A stretch of 12,352 nt of DNA from Actinomyces sp. (GCA_012837655.1 DUQT01000278.1:1-12352); one strand, 5' to 3'; shown: positions 1 to 6,580, numbered from the stretch's first letter. Program-made: numbers and translations. The notes: generated by a model from the letters alone, not told the origin.

Positions 1-1125
1 ATTCCGCAGCACGGTGACCAGCAGTCGAAGCTGACCCTGATGTCAGAGTCGCTTCGTAACGATGGTCGCATTTGGGTTCCGAAGAAGGCAGAGGATGCCA
101 AGAAGGATCCCCGTGAGATTCCGGAAGAGGATCGCGACTACTACCTGGAGCGCATCTACCCGTCGTTCGGTAACCTCGTTCCCCGTGACATTGCTTCGCG
201 TCAGGCGAAGAACATGTGTGACGAAGGACGTGGCGTAGGACCGGAGATCAACGGTGTTGCACGCGGTGTCTACCTAGACTTCGCCGATGCTATTGAGCGC
301 ATGGGTAAGGATGCGGTTTCCGCTAAGTACGGCAACCTGTTCGACATGTACGAGCGCATCACTGGTGACGACCCGTACGAAGTTCCGATGCGTATCTACC
401 CGGCCGTTCACTACACGATGGGTGGCCTCTGGGTTGACTACGACCTGCAGTCGAACCTGCCGGGCCTGTTCGTAGCTGGTGAAGCTAACTTCTCTGACCA
501 CGGTGCAAACCGTCTGGGCGCATCTGCACTAATGCAGGGCCTGTCTGACGGCTACTTCGTCCTCCCGAACACGATCAACGATTACCTCGCTGACGCGTTC
601 AACTTCGACAAGATTGACGAGAACACGCCTGAGGTTAAGGAAGCACTCCAGTCAACGCAGGGCCGTATTGATCGACTCATGTCGATTGAGGGCAACCGTT
701 CAGTGGATTCATTCCACAAGGAACTCGGCCACATCATGTGGGAATACTGCGGTATGGAACGTACTGAAGAGGGCTTGAAGAAGGCGATCGGAATGATCCG
801 TGAGCTTCGCGCAGAGTTCTACGAAAACGTTCGCATTCCGGGTAAGTCCATTGGCGAGATGAACCAATCGCTAGAGAAGGCGGGCCGCGTGGCTGACTTC
901 TTGGAGCTGGGCGAACTCATGTGTATTGACGCCCTGCACCGTGAAGAGTCCTGTGGTGGCCACTTCCGTGCGGAGTCTCAGACGCCGGAAGGTGAAGCAC
1001 TTCGTCATGACGATGAGTTTACCTACGTGGCTGCCTGGGAGTTCGGCGCTGATGGCGCTCCGACGCTCCACAAGGAAGACCTGATCTACAACAACATCGA
1101 GCTTAAGCAGCGGAGTTACAAGTGA
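1..1125 (+). CDS. sdhA: Succinate dehydrogenase/fumarate reductase flavoprotein subunit, 5'-truncated
   Basis: This is the C-terminal 374 residues of the FAD subunit of succinate:quinone oxidoreductase; the frame is open from base 1, so the start lies outside the window. The enzyme oxidises succinate to fumarate on the cytoplasmic face of the membrane and passes electrons to the iron-sulfur subunit. Visible landmarks are the active-site PRD motif (Arg codon 184-186), HYTMGG (His codon 409-411) and the FAD/substrate segment GANRLGASAL (Arg codon 511-513), followed by the helical C-terminal domain. The stop overlaps the GTG start of sdhB (GTGA), so the two are translationally coupled. Sequence style fits the non-canonical actinobacterial sdhCAB enzyme with one cytochrome b subunit, which would lie upstream. 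It could run as a fumarate reductase; sequence alone does not settle direction. Confidence 0.96.
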   Translation: MPQHGDQQSKLTLMSESLRNDGRIWVPKKAEDAKKDPREIPEEDRDYYLERIYPSFGNLVPRDIASRQAKNMCDEGRGVGPEINGVARGVYLDFADAIERMGKDAVSAKYGNLFDMYERITGDDPYEVPMRIYPAVHYTMGGLWVDYDLQSNLPGLFVAGEANFSDHGANRLGASALMQGLSDGYFVLPNTINDYLADAFNFDKIDENTPEVKEALQSTQGRIDRLMSIEGNRSVDSFHKELGHIMWEYCGMERTEEGLKKAIGMIRELRAEFYENVRIPGKSIGEMNQSLEKAGRVADFLELGELMCIDALHREESCGGHFRAESQTPEGEALRHDDEFTYVAAWEFGADGAPTLHKEDLIYNNIELKQRSYK

Positions 1126-1865
1126 ACATCACCCTTAAGATTTGGCGCCAGGCCAATCCCAAAGATGCTGGCGCGATGCACGAATACCAGGTACACAACG
1201 TGTCTGAGGACTCGTCGTTCCTGGAAATGTTGGACATCCTCAACGAGGAACTATTCGAAGCTGGCGAAGAGCCGATCGCATTCGACTCGGACTGCCGTGA
1301 GGGCATCTGTGGCCAGTGTGGCGTCGTAATCAACGGCGTTGCGCACGGTCCGGAAGTCACCACCACCTGTCAGCTTCACATGCGTTCCTTCAACGACGGT
1401 GACACCATCACGATTGAGCCGTGGCGTTCAACCGCATTCCCGATCCTGAAGGACCTGGTTGTTGACCGGTCCGCGCTTGACCGCATTATTCAGGCGGGCG
1501 GCTACATTTCCGTGAACACGGGTGCTGCTCCAGATGCTCACGCGACCCCGGTTCCGAAGCAGGACGCCGACCGCGCATTTGAGGCAGCAGCCTGCATTGG
1601 CTGTGGCGCATGTGTGGCGGCTTGCCCGAACGCATCCGCGATGCTGTTCACCTCGGCGAAGGTCACGCACCTGAACCTGCTCCCGCAGGGTAAGCCGGAG
1701 AACCTGAAGCGCGTGAAGAACATGCTGAACCAGCATGACGCTGAGGGCTTTGGTACCTGCACGAACATTGGTGAGTGTGCAGCTGTATGTCCGAAGCAGA
1801 TTCCTTTGGACGTCATCTCCACGCTAAACCGCCAGCTTGGAAAGGCCGTCCTGAAGGGCGTCTAA
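1122..1865 (+). CDS. sdhB: Succinate dehydrogenase/fumarate reductase iron-sulfur subunit
   Basis: A 247-residue electron-transfer subunit that carries electrons from the flavoprotein to menaquinone at the membrane anchor. The N-terminal ferredoxin-like domain has the [2Fe-2S] ligands C58, C63, C66 and C83 (CREGICGQC then C). The C-terminal domain has C158, C161, C164 and C223 for [4Fe-4S] and C168, C213 and C219 for [3Fe-4S], by comparison with fumarate reductase FrdB. All expected cluster ligands are present, so the gene looks intact and functional. It starts at GTG 1122, overlapping the sdhA stop by 4 bases; no strong independent Shine-Dalgarno is needed under coupling. A strong hairpin follows 25 bases after the stop, so sdhB ends the operon. 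Confidence 0.97.
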   Translation: MNITLKIWRQANPKDAGAMHEYQVHNVSEDSSFLEMLDILNEELFEAGEEPIAFDSDCREGICGQCGVVINGVAHGPEVTTTCQLHMRSFNDGDTITIEPWRSTAFPILKDLVVDRSALDRIIQAGGYISVNTGAAPDAHATPVPKQDADRAFEAAACIGCGACVAACPNASAMLFTSAKVTHLNLLPQGKPENLKRVKNMLNQHDAEGFGTCTNIGECAAVCPKQIPLDVISTLNRQLGKAVLKGV

Positions 1866-1890
1866 TCCAAGCCACCGTATTGGCTTAGAC

Positions 1891-1922
1891 AACGGCCCCG
1901 AGGAGGAATCCTCGGGGCCGTT
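1891..1922 (+). terminator. Strong hairpin terminator after sdhB
   Basis: A perfect 14-bp stem, AACGGCCCCGAGGA with TCCTCGGGGCCGTT, around a GGAA tetraloop, starting 25 bases after the sdhB stop. Only a short TTCTAGT follows rather than a T-tract, which is common for actinobacterial terminators. A smaller hairpin (AAGCCA/TGGCTT, 1869-1886) sits just before it. The stem is symmetric, so it could also stop transcription arriving from the convergent HAD gene. Confidence 0.88.
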
Positions 1923-2011
1923 CTAGTGTCTACAGTGGCCTGTTACTAGCTAAAGCGCGGGCTTTCCAGTGCCTACATCGTGTCTCTTCTAGTTCTCAGA
2001 GGCTCGAAACC

Positions 2012-2031
2012 AGCGCCTGCTGCAGGGTGCT
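2012..2031 (-). terminator. Weak hairpin overlapping the HAD gene stop
   Basis: An imperfect hairpin with arms AGC-g-CCTG and CAGG-gt-GCT around a 3-base loop, lying on the stop codon of the minus-strand HAD gene; read on the minus strand it is followed by GGTTTC. A second short hairpin (AAAGC/GCTTT, 1952-1965) lies further downstream. Neither is strong; the bidirectional stem at 1891-1922 may be the real stop. Confidence 0.25.
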
Positions 2032-2848
2032 AGCCAACCAGTCCGGCGTATTCCATTGCGGTTGCAAGACCGTCCTCGTAAATCGAAGTGGAGATCCAGT
2101 CGGCGGCGGCTTTGACTTCTGGAACCGCGTTGCCCATGGCGATGCCAAGGCCGGCGGTTTGGACAAGTTCGAGGTCGTTGAGGGCATCGCCAACAGAGAT
2201 GGTGTGCTCGATGGGGAAGCCGAGTTTTTCTGCGACTTCTGCCAGTCCGGTGCCCTTGGTGTAGCCGATCTGCATGAGTTCGCCGGTTTTTCCAACGCCC
2301 GTGTCCACCGAAGCTGGGATGATGTTCAGCGAGTCGCGGAAGTGGTGCGCCACGTCCTCGACCTCCAAATCAACGTCGTCCGGAATGGTGAACATTGCCT
2401 TGGACGCGGAGGTGGGGACATCCTTGCGGAAGTACGGCTCGACCTGCTTGATGTAGTCCGCCCAGTCTTGCGCAACCTTCTCATCATGGGCGAAGAAGTT
2501 ACCCATGTACGTTTCGGACGGATACATCGCGTCGGGCGCCTGCCAGACGCGCGTGATGCCGTGTTCCTTGAAGTACGCTTCGACTTCATTTATTTTCTCA
2601 GTGGAAATACGGTGGTCGAATACGTCCACTCCGTCCAGCATTCCGTGTGCGCCGTTTGCGCCAATAAATCCATGGAAGCCGATGTCCCACAACCACGGGT
2701 AAATCTCCGTGAGGCATCGCCCCGTACACATCCACAGCGTGTGACCGTTTTCAACGGCCCGCTGGCACGCTTCCCGCGCTGAATCGGGAACCGTCTGCTG
2801 GTGTGTGATTACCGTACCGTCAAGATCTAGGAAAACCAGTCGTTTCAT
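2030..2848 (-). CDS. Cof-type HAD-IIB family hydrolase
   Basis: A 272-residue cytoplasmic phosphatase of the haloacid dehalogenase superfamily. All four catalytic motifs are present: motif I DLDGT with nucleophile D8 and acid D10, motif II with T42 (MCTGR), motif III Lys probably K198, and motif IV GDALND with D221 and D225 as Mg2+ ligands. The roughly 100-residue alpha/beta cap between motifs II and III is the C2B cap of the Cof/YidA group, and the length is typical. Such enzymes dephosphorylate sugar phosphates, flavin or nucleotide phosphates; the substrate cannot be read from sequence. It starts at ATG 2848 with a modest TTAAGG just upstream, and is convergent with sdhB and divergent from tsaD, so it is probably a single-gene unit. 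Confidence 0.92.
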   Translation of the reverse strand: MKRLVFLDLDGTVITHQQTVPDSAREACQRAVENGHTLWMCTGRCLTEIYPWLWDIGFHGFIGANGAHGMLDGVDVFDHRISTEKINEVEAYFKEHGITRVWQAPDAMYPSETYMGNFFAHDEKVAQDWADYIKQVEPYFRKDVPTSASKAMFTIPDDVDLEVEDVAHHFRDSLNIIPASVDTGVGKTGELMQIGYTKGTGLAEVAEKLGFPIEHTISVGDALNDLELVQTAGLGIAMGNAVPEVKAAADWISTSIYEDGLATAMEYAGLVG

Positions 2849-2890
2849 GCCTTAATCGTCTCACAATTGGGCAGTTTTCTTCATTTTCGA

Positions 2891-2953
2891 GGGTGGGGCT
2901 GGGTGCGCTTGAGTGCGTAGCTTGGGCGCTTGGGGTGGCTGGGTGTGCTTGGG
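2891..2953 (+). repeat. G-rich degenerate repeats with a candidate G-quadruplex
   Basis: The HAD/tsaD intergenic region holds a strand-biased G/T tract. GCTTGGG occurs at 2920, 2928 and 2947, with GCTTGAG at 2907. A 17-base segment at 2897-2913 recurs at 2937-2953 with 2 mismatches. Bases 2924-2953 contain four runs of at least three G with loops of 5, 5 and 7 bases, which satisfies the usual G3+N1-7 quadruplex rule. It lies 89 bases or more upstream of the tsaD start, on the non-template strand for tsaD. Function is unknown. Confidence 0.5.
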
Positions 2954-3019
2954 AGTTGGAGGCGCTCGAAGGCGTGTCCGGGTGCGCAACGCCATATGGG
3001 CGATGGTCGGTCGAAGGTT

Positions 3020-3025
3020 TAGAAT
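3020..3025 (+). promoter_or_regulatory. Possible -10 element for tsaD
   Basis: TAGAAT (5 of 6 matches to TATAAT) lies 16 bases before the tsaD ATG. No convincing -35 hexamer is seen about 17 bases upstream. If it is used, the leader is very short and contains only the Shine-Dalgarno. This is a weak call. Confidence 0.25.
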
Positions 3026-3041
3026 GCTACAGGTGAGTGAA

Positions 3042-4088
3042 ATGAATGATCCCTTAATTCTTGGTGTCGAATCGACCTGTGACGAGACCGGTGTATCCCT
3101 GGTTCGCGGCGGCAAACTGCTGTCGGACCGCACGGCAACGTCGATGGATGAATACGCTCGGTATGGCGGTATCATCCCTGAGATCGCTTCGCGCGCACAC
3201 CTAGAATCCTTCCTGCCTACCCTTGACGCGGCGCTTGAAGAGGCCGGAGTTGAGCTCTCTGACATCGACGCGGTGTCTGTGGCTGCTGGGCCAGGTTTGG
3301 TGGGGTCACTGACTGTGGGGATCTGCGCGGCGAAGGCGCTTGCGACCTCGCTGGGCGTGCCGGTCTACGGTGTGAATCACGTGCTTGGCCACCTGGCTGT
3401 GGATGAACTAGCGCACGGCCCACTTCCCGAGAAATTCATCGGGCTCGTTGTTTCGGGCGGTCACTCTAACCTTCTGCTCATCAACAATATTGCGACGGAC
3501 GTGCAGGAACTTGGCGGCACCCTTGACGATGCGGCCGGTGAAGCGTTCGACAAAGTGGGGCGCCTGCTGGGCTTGCCGTACCCGGGCGGTCCGCACGTCG
3601 ACAAGCTCGCACAGCAGGGCGATAGGGAAGCAATCAAGTTCCCACGTGGACTTTCTGGAGGGCGAGACAAGGATCGCTACCGGTACGACTTCTCGTTCTC
3701 CGGGTTGAAGACAGCTGTTTCGCGCTACGTGAAGGCAAAGGAACTACGCGGCGAAGAGATCAACAAGGCCGATATCTGCGCAGGATTTTCCGAGGCCGTG
3801 AATGACTCACTAACGGCGAAAGCGGTGCAGGCTGCGCTTGATCACGGTGTCGACACGATCGTGGTGGGCGGCGGTTTTTCGGCAAACTCGCGGCTTCGTG
3901 AGCTTTTAACCGAACGTGCAAACAAGGCGGGCATCGAGGTCCGCATCCCTCCGATCCGATTCTGCACGGATAACGGCGCTCAGATCGCGGCGATGGGTTC
4001 GCAACTGGTTCGTAACGGCGTTGAGCCTTCGGGCCTGGAGTTCTCCCCGGACTCACAAATGTCCCTAACCGAAATGGCGATGGCGTAA
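3042..4088 (+). CDS. tsaD: tRNA N6-adenosine threonylcarbamoyltransferase TsaD
   Basis: A 348-residue Kae1/YgjD-family enzyme that transfers the threonylcarbamoyl group from TC-AMP to A37 of ANN-decoding tRNAs (t6A), in a complex with TsaB and TsaE. The family signature LILGVESTCDETGVS opens the protein; metal ligands H113 and H117 (NHVLGH) and D310 (CTDNGAQ) match E. coli H111, H115 and D300, and the nucleotide-binding VSGGHSN and GGGFSANSRLR loops are present. The frame stays open upstream to 2913, but that extension is low-complexity and unlike the family. ATG 3042 has AGGTGA five bases upstream and gives the usual length; GTG 3033 is the only other plausible start. tsaB and tsaE are not in the window. 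The 3' end carries a tandem duplication (see repeat at 4074). Confidence 0.96.
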   Translation: MNDPLILGVESTCDETGVSLVRGGKLLSDRTATSMDEYARYGGIIPEIASRAHLESFLPTLDAALEEAGVELSDIDAVSVAAGPGLVGSLTVGICAAKALATSLGVPVYGVNHVLGHLAVDELAHGPLPEKFIGLVVSGGHSNLLLINNIATDVQELGGTLDDAAGEAFDKVGRLLGLPYPGGPHVDKLAQQGDREAIKFPRGLSGGRDKDRYRYDFSFSGLKTAVSRYVKAKELRGEEINKADICAGFSEAVNDSLTAKAVQAALDHGVDTIVVGGGFSANSRLRELLTERANKAGIEVRIPPIRFCTDNGAQIAAMGSQLVRNGVEPSGLEFSPDSQMSLTEMAMA

Positions 4089-4103
4089 ATGGCTATGGCG
4101 TAG
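4074..4103 (+). repeat. 15-bp in-frame tandem duplication across the tsaD stop
   Basis: ATGGCGATGGCGTAA (4074-4088) is followed at once by ATGGCTATGGCGTAG (4089-4103), with 13 of 15 bases identical. The first copy encodes the last residues of TsaD (MAMA-stop). The second is in the same frame and again reads MAMA-stop, so TsaD has a duplicated terminus with two in-frame stops 15 bases apart. Confidence 0.75.
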
Positions 4104-4106
4104 CGC

Positions 4107-4202
4107 ATGAAGTACAAGTGGGTTGCCGGTATCCTCCTTGCCGCCGCATTCCGCAAGCAACGAAAAGATCAGGAAGCCGAGCTACAAGAGTCCGCCGTGT
4201 AG
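4107..4202 (+). CDS. Possible 31-residue small membrane-associated protein
   Basis: A short ORF 18 bases after the tsaD stop. It begins MKYKWVAGILLAAAFRKQRK and ends in a charged tail, DQEAELQESAV. A basic start, a hydrophobic stretch of about 10 residues (WVAGILLAAAF) and a Lys/Arg/Glu-rich amphipathic end make it resemble small actinobacterial membrane-anchored peptides more than random translation. No strong Shine-Dalgarno is seen; translation would depend on re-initiation after tsaD or after the duplicated MAMA mini-ORF, which ends 3 bases before its ATG. I do not recognise it. Coding status is uncertain. Confidence 0.35.
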   Translation: MKYKWVAGILLAAAFRKQRKDQEAELQESAV

Positions 4203-4231
4203 GGCAATCGCCTTCAAACAGACATTTTCTC

Positions 4232-4261
4232 TTGACTACCACGCGTTCTTAGGTTTATCGT
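4232..4261 (+). promoter_or_regulatory. Promoter of the DUF2975-HTH operon
   Basis: A -35 TTGACT (4232-4237, 5 of 6) is followed after 18 bases by TATCGT (4256-4261, 4 of 6) as -10. The -10 lies inside the left half-site TTATCGTT of the operator at 4254-4287, so a bound repressor would block polymerase. The start would fall near 4268, leaving a leader of about 30 bases. Confidence 0.5.
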
Positions 4262-4287
4262 TAATCAATAATATCGATAAACGATAA
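4254..4287 (+). promoter_or_regulatory. Repeated TTATCG/CGATAA operator
   Basis: Three copies of the same hexamer occur within 34 bp. TTATCGTT (4255-4262) and AACGATAA (4280-4287) form a perfect 8-bp inverted repeat with a 17-bp spacer. TTTATCG (4254-4260) also pairs with CGATAAA (4275-4281), and CGATAAACGATAA is a head-to-tail pair. It overlaps the proposed -10 and ends at the Shine-Dalgarno. The likely ligand is the Cro/C1-type regulator encoded two genes downstream (autoregulation; inference). Confidence 0.6.
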
Positions 4288-4297
4288 GGAGGGTGTG

Positions 4298-4891
4298 ATG
4301 TCGCGCCTTGAAAAAGTTCCCTTCTGGTTTGCAGTAGGCCTCGTTTGGCTGTTCTCCTTGGTAGTAATCCTCGGGCAGCTACAAATTGTCATCGAGCTTG
4401 CCAGCGGCAAACGCCTCTTCAGTGGCGTACCTATAAGCGCGTGCGACCTCCCGAATTTCTGCCTAAATGGCGAGTCAGAAGTCCCGTTCAGCTACGTATC
4501 GTCAGCAAGCCGTTCGTTAGTGATTTCCGAGGCCGCCCTCGTGACTGTCGTGGTGATAGCTGCTCTGATTCTGGGAACTGCTGTTATTCGGCACATTAGT
4601 CGCGGTCACGCGTTCGAAAAGCGGACTGTGCGTCTGATGGGGATTACGGGCCTGATCCTGGTGATCGGTGGCGTGATTAGCGGGTTCGTTTCTGATGCTG
4701 CAACGTCTAGTGTGCAGGCTGATTCGGTTGCGTTCCAGGAAGCTGTGCACCCTGGTTTCGGCTCTATTGTGGTGGGCGAAAAGCCAATGCTTCCACTGCT
4801 TTTGTTCTTCGCGGGAATCTTGGCCTTAGCTCTCTGGGCGGCGTTCCGTCAGGGGGCGCGGATGCGGGAGGAGCTCGACTATGTCATCTAA
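4298..4891 (+). CDS. DUF2975-family four-helix membrane protein
   Basis: A 197-residue integral membrane protein. Four hydrophobic helices are visible at about residues 10-34, 74-100, 113-132 and 164-184, with a Cys-containing loop (C49, C55) between helices 1 and 2. The segment after helix 2 (RHISRGHAFEKRTVRL) and the C-terminal GARMREELDYVI match the DUF2975 pattern, and the partnership with a YozG-like regulator directly downstream is the usual arrangement for the family. The molecular role is unknown; membrane sensing or control of the partner regulator is an inference. I chose ATG 4298 over GTG 4295 because AAGGAGG (4286-4292) is five bases from the ATG but only two from the GTG. Its last 11 bases overlap the regulator gene. 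Confidence 0.82.
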   Translation: MSRLEKVPFWFAVGLVWLFSLVVILGQLQIVIELASGKRLFSGVPISACDLPNFCLNGESEVPFSYVSSASRSLVISEAALVTVVVIAALILGTAVIRHISRGHAFEKRTVRLMGITGLILVIGGVISGFVSDAATSSVQADSVAFQEAVHPGFGSIVVGEKPMLPLLLFFAGILALALWAAFRQGARMREELDYVI

Positions 4892-5162
4892 GCGAGCATC
4901 TGCTCGTCGTCCGTCAAAGAAACAGGCGTTGAACCAGAAATCATCAAAAAATGAGCCCCAGCACCGCATCGAAGTGACCTTGGATGCAGTGCTGGAAAAA
5001 CGCGAGATGACGCTCACCGCGCTGTCTGAAGAAACCGGGATCACCATGGCGAACCTGTCCATCTTGAAGACAGGGAAAGCCCGGGCGGTCCGGTTTTCCA
5101 CACTAACTGCGATCTGCGAGGCGCTCGACTGTCAGCCCGCAGACATCCTCCGCCTCAACTAA
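4881..5162 (+). CDS. Cro/C1-type (YozG-like) transcriptional regulator
   Basis: A 93-residue DNA-binding protein with a helix-turn-helix at about residues 43-68 (MTLTALSEETGITMANLSIL) and the family ending FSTLTAICEALDCQPADILRL. The core from residue 29 on is the size of a whole YozG protein; the first 28 residues are an added Lys/Arg/Ser-rich, probably disordered, tail. GGAGGAG lies 8 bases before the ATG, inside the preceding gene, and the 11-base overlap shows translational coupling. It probably represses its own operon through the TTATCG/CGATAA repeats at 4254-4287 (inference). The DUF2975 partner may modulate it at the membrane. Confidence 0.88.
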   Translation: MSSKRASARRPSKKQALNQKSSKNEPQHRIEVTLDAVLEKREMTLTALSEETGITMANLSILKTGKARAVRFSTLTAICEALDCQPADILRLN

Positions 5163-5174
5163 GAGGCAACGCTC

Positions 5175-5324
5175 ATGCGCAAGACCGGGAGCTACTCCGC
5201 GATGCCCGCGCGTAAGACAGGACCGAAACCCTCACGGGGAAGAAATCCCGATGAGGAAGTTGAAGGGTTACGCGTTAGCAGGCTCGCCCTCGGGAATTTA
5301 TTGGCGTCTGAGGAGCTTCTTTAG
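5175..5324 (+). CDS. Doubtful 49-residue ORF after the regulator gene
   Basis: A 49-codon ORF whose ATG is 12 bases after the regulator stop, with AGAGG 7 bases upstream. The product is basic and Gly/Pro/Arg-rich at first (RKTG twice; PSRGRNP) and then acidic to hydrophobic (DEEVEGLRVSRLALGNLLA). It would be the third gene of the DUF2975 operon. Its last 27 bases overlap the 3' end of the opposite-strand carboxylate-amine ligase gene, and a hairpin at 5231-5255 lies inside it; both argue against it. I do not recognise it. Confidence 0.25.
   Translation: MRKTGSYSAMPARKTGPKPSRGRNPDEEVEGLRVSRLALGNLLASEELL
5231..5255. terminator. Hairpin between convergent regulator and ligase genes
   Basis: CTCACGGG (5231-5238) pairs with CCCG-a-TGAG (5247-5255), giving 8 bp with one bulged A and an 8-base loop. 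It lies between two convergent genes and read from the minus strand is followed by GGTTTCGG. There is no T-tract on the plus strand. It may serve as a weak bidirectional terminator. Confidence 0.25.
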
Positions 5325-6482
5325 TTCGTTGGGTTTCCTTGCTTCGAAGGTGAGGGGGTCGAGTGGGTGGTCGGCTTTGAACTCTTCGATCATGAAGTCG
5401 ACCATTGCGCGCGGTCCCATTGTATGGCGGGCTGCCGCGATTTGGAGGCGTTGATATCCGGCTCCGTTGCGAAGAATGTCGTGGATTCCTTCCAGCTGGT
5501 TGCGGCATCCGATGTCGTCCGCGATGGGGAGCAGTTCGGGGAGCATCTTCCTGAACGTCGTGAGGACGTCTTCTTGGTTGCCCTTGTCGTCAACGATTAG
5601 TTTGGCGTCCATTCCGTAGCGGGAGGCGCGCCACTTATTTTCTGCGACAAACCAATCTGGGATGCGGGGGAGTTCTTCGCCGCGATCGTACATTCGCGAG
5701 AAATACTCGACCAGCGTGGCCGTGAGGGCGGCCAGAACTCCGACCTCCATAATGTTTGTCGCCGCATCGAATACGCGAACTTCAATGGTTCCAAGCGCGG
5801 GGGAGGGGCGTACGTCCCAACGAACCTCGGTGAAGTCCTCAATGACGCCGGTTTTCGCCATGTCGTCAACGTAGCGTTCCAGGTCGCCCCACCTTTCAAA
5901 TTGGCGCGGGATACCAGCAGTGGGGAGCTGCTGGAAGAACATTGCGCGATTCGATGCGTAACCCGTGTCTTCACCCGCCCAATAAGGGGACGAGGACGAG
6001 ATTGCCTGCAACTGTGCAAAACGCGTCAACAGTGCGTTTAAGATCGGTAGGACCTTCTTGGGGTCTTCTACGCCAACGTGTACGTGGACGCCGTAAATCT
6101 GCATTTGGCGGCCCCAGTACTGGGTGCGTTCAACGAGTTCCGCGTATCTTTCTGAATCGGTCACGCGCTGGTATGCAGGCATTGCGAACGGGTGGGTTCC
6201 CGCGGTAGCTAGTTCGATGCGCATTGGGTCAGTGACCGGTCGGATCATGCCGACGACTTCTCGAAGATCATCCAAGCATTCAGTAACTGTATTTCGCGCT
6301 TTCGAGGTGACTTCGATCGTGTTTAGTAGCATCTCGCGGTGAATGTGTGGATTCTTGCCGTTTTGTTCGACGATGTCCATTACAGCGTCCGCGCTTTGCC
6401 GCAGGTCGCCAGTATCCATATCGACCATTTGGAGTTCCCACTCCACGCCGATCGTCCCGCGTTCGGACTTTTGAAATTTCAT
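5298..6482 (-). CDS. YbdK/GCS2-family carboxylate-amine ligase (putative glutamate-cysteine ligase)
   Basis: A 394-residue cytoplasmic ATP-dependent ligase of the glutamate-cysteine ligase type 2 family (COG2170). Family motifs seen are GVEWELQ (residues 12-18), HREMLLNTIEVTS (48-60), ATAGTHPF (92-99), YGVHVHVGV (130-138, metal-binding style) and EVRWDVRPSPALGTIEVRV (219-237). Full length and intact. E. coli YbdK has weak gamma-glutamylcysteine synthetase activity; the real substrate in actinomycetes is uncertain, so I give no gene symbol. The frame is open to 6530, but ATG 6482 has GAGAGGAA six bases upstream and starts right before the conserved domain. It lies 98 bases downstream of the ABC permease gene in the same direction and could be read from that operon or from its own promoter. 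Confidence 0.88.
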   Translation of the reverse strand: MKFQKSERGTIGVEWELQMVDMDTGDLRQSADAVMDIVEQNGKNPHIHREMLLNTIEVTSKARNTVTECLDDLREVVGMIRPVTDPMRIELATAGTHPFAMPAYQRVTDSERYAELVERTQYWGRQMQIYGVHVHVGVEDPKKVLPILNALLTRFAQLQAISSSSPYWAGEDTGYASNRAMFFQQLPTAGIPRQFERWGDLERYVDDMAKTGVIEDFTEVRWDVRPSPALGTIEVRVFDAATNIMEVGVLAALTATLVEYFSRMYDRGEELPRIPDWFVAENKWRASRYGMDAKLIVDDKGNQEDVLTTFRKMLPELLPIADDIGCRNQLEGIHDILRNGAGYQRLQIAAARHTMGPRAMVDFMIEEFKADHPLDPLTFEARKPNELKKLLRRQ

Positions 6483-6509
6483 CGTGTTCCTCTCGGTCGC
6501 CCGCGGTTT

Positions 6510-6522
6510 TCCGAAGTTCGGA
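6510..6522. repeat. 13-bp palindrome upstream of the ligase gene
   Basis: TCCGAAGTTCGGA is a perfect palindrome around one central base, 28 bases upstream of the ligase ATG. It could be an operator or part of a leader hairpin; chance is possible. Confidence 0.3.
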
Positions 6523-6580
6523 CCATACAATTCTAGAGGAGAAGATCAGGGTCTGCCCCTTTTCATGACTGTCTTGAATG

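Noticed and set aside
2027..2782. 251-codon plus-strand ORF opposite the HAD gene
   Set aside because: It mirrors the HAD coding sequence, whose minus-strand product has all catalytic motifs; the plus-strand product has no recognisable domain and no ribosome binding site.
2855..2875. lac-operator-like CAATTGTGAG upstream of the HAD gene (minus strand)
   Set aside because: Only half of a lac-type operator is present with no symmetric partner, so it is most likely chance.
2913..3041. 43-codon N-terminal extension of TsaD
   Set aside because: The extension is translated from the G-rich repeat tract and does not look like TsaD; ATG 3042 has a proper Shine-Dalgarno and gives the family length.
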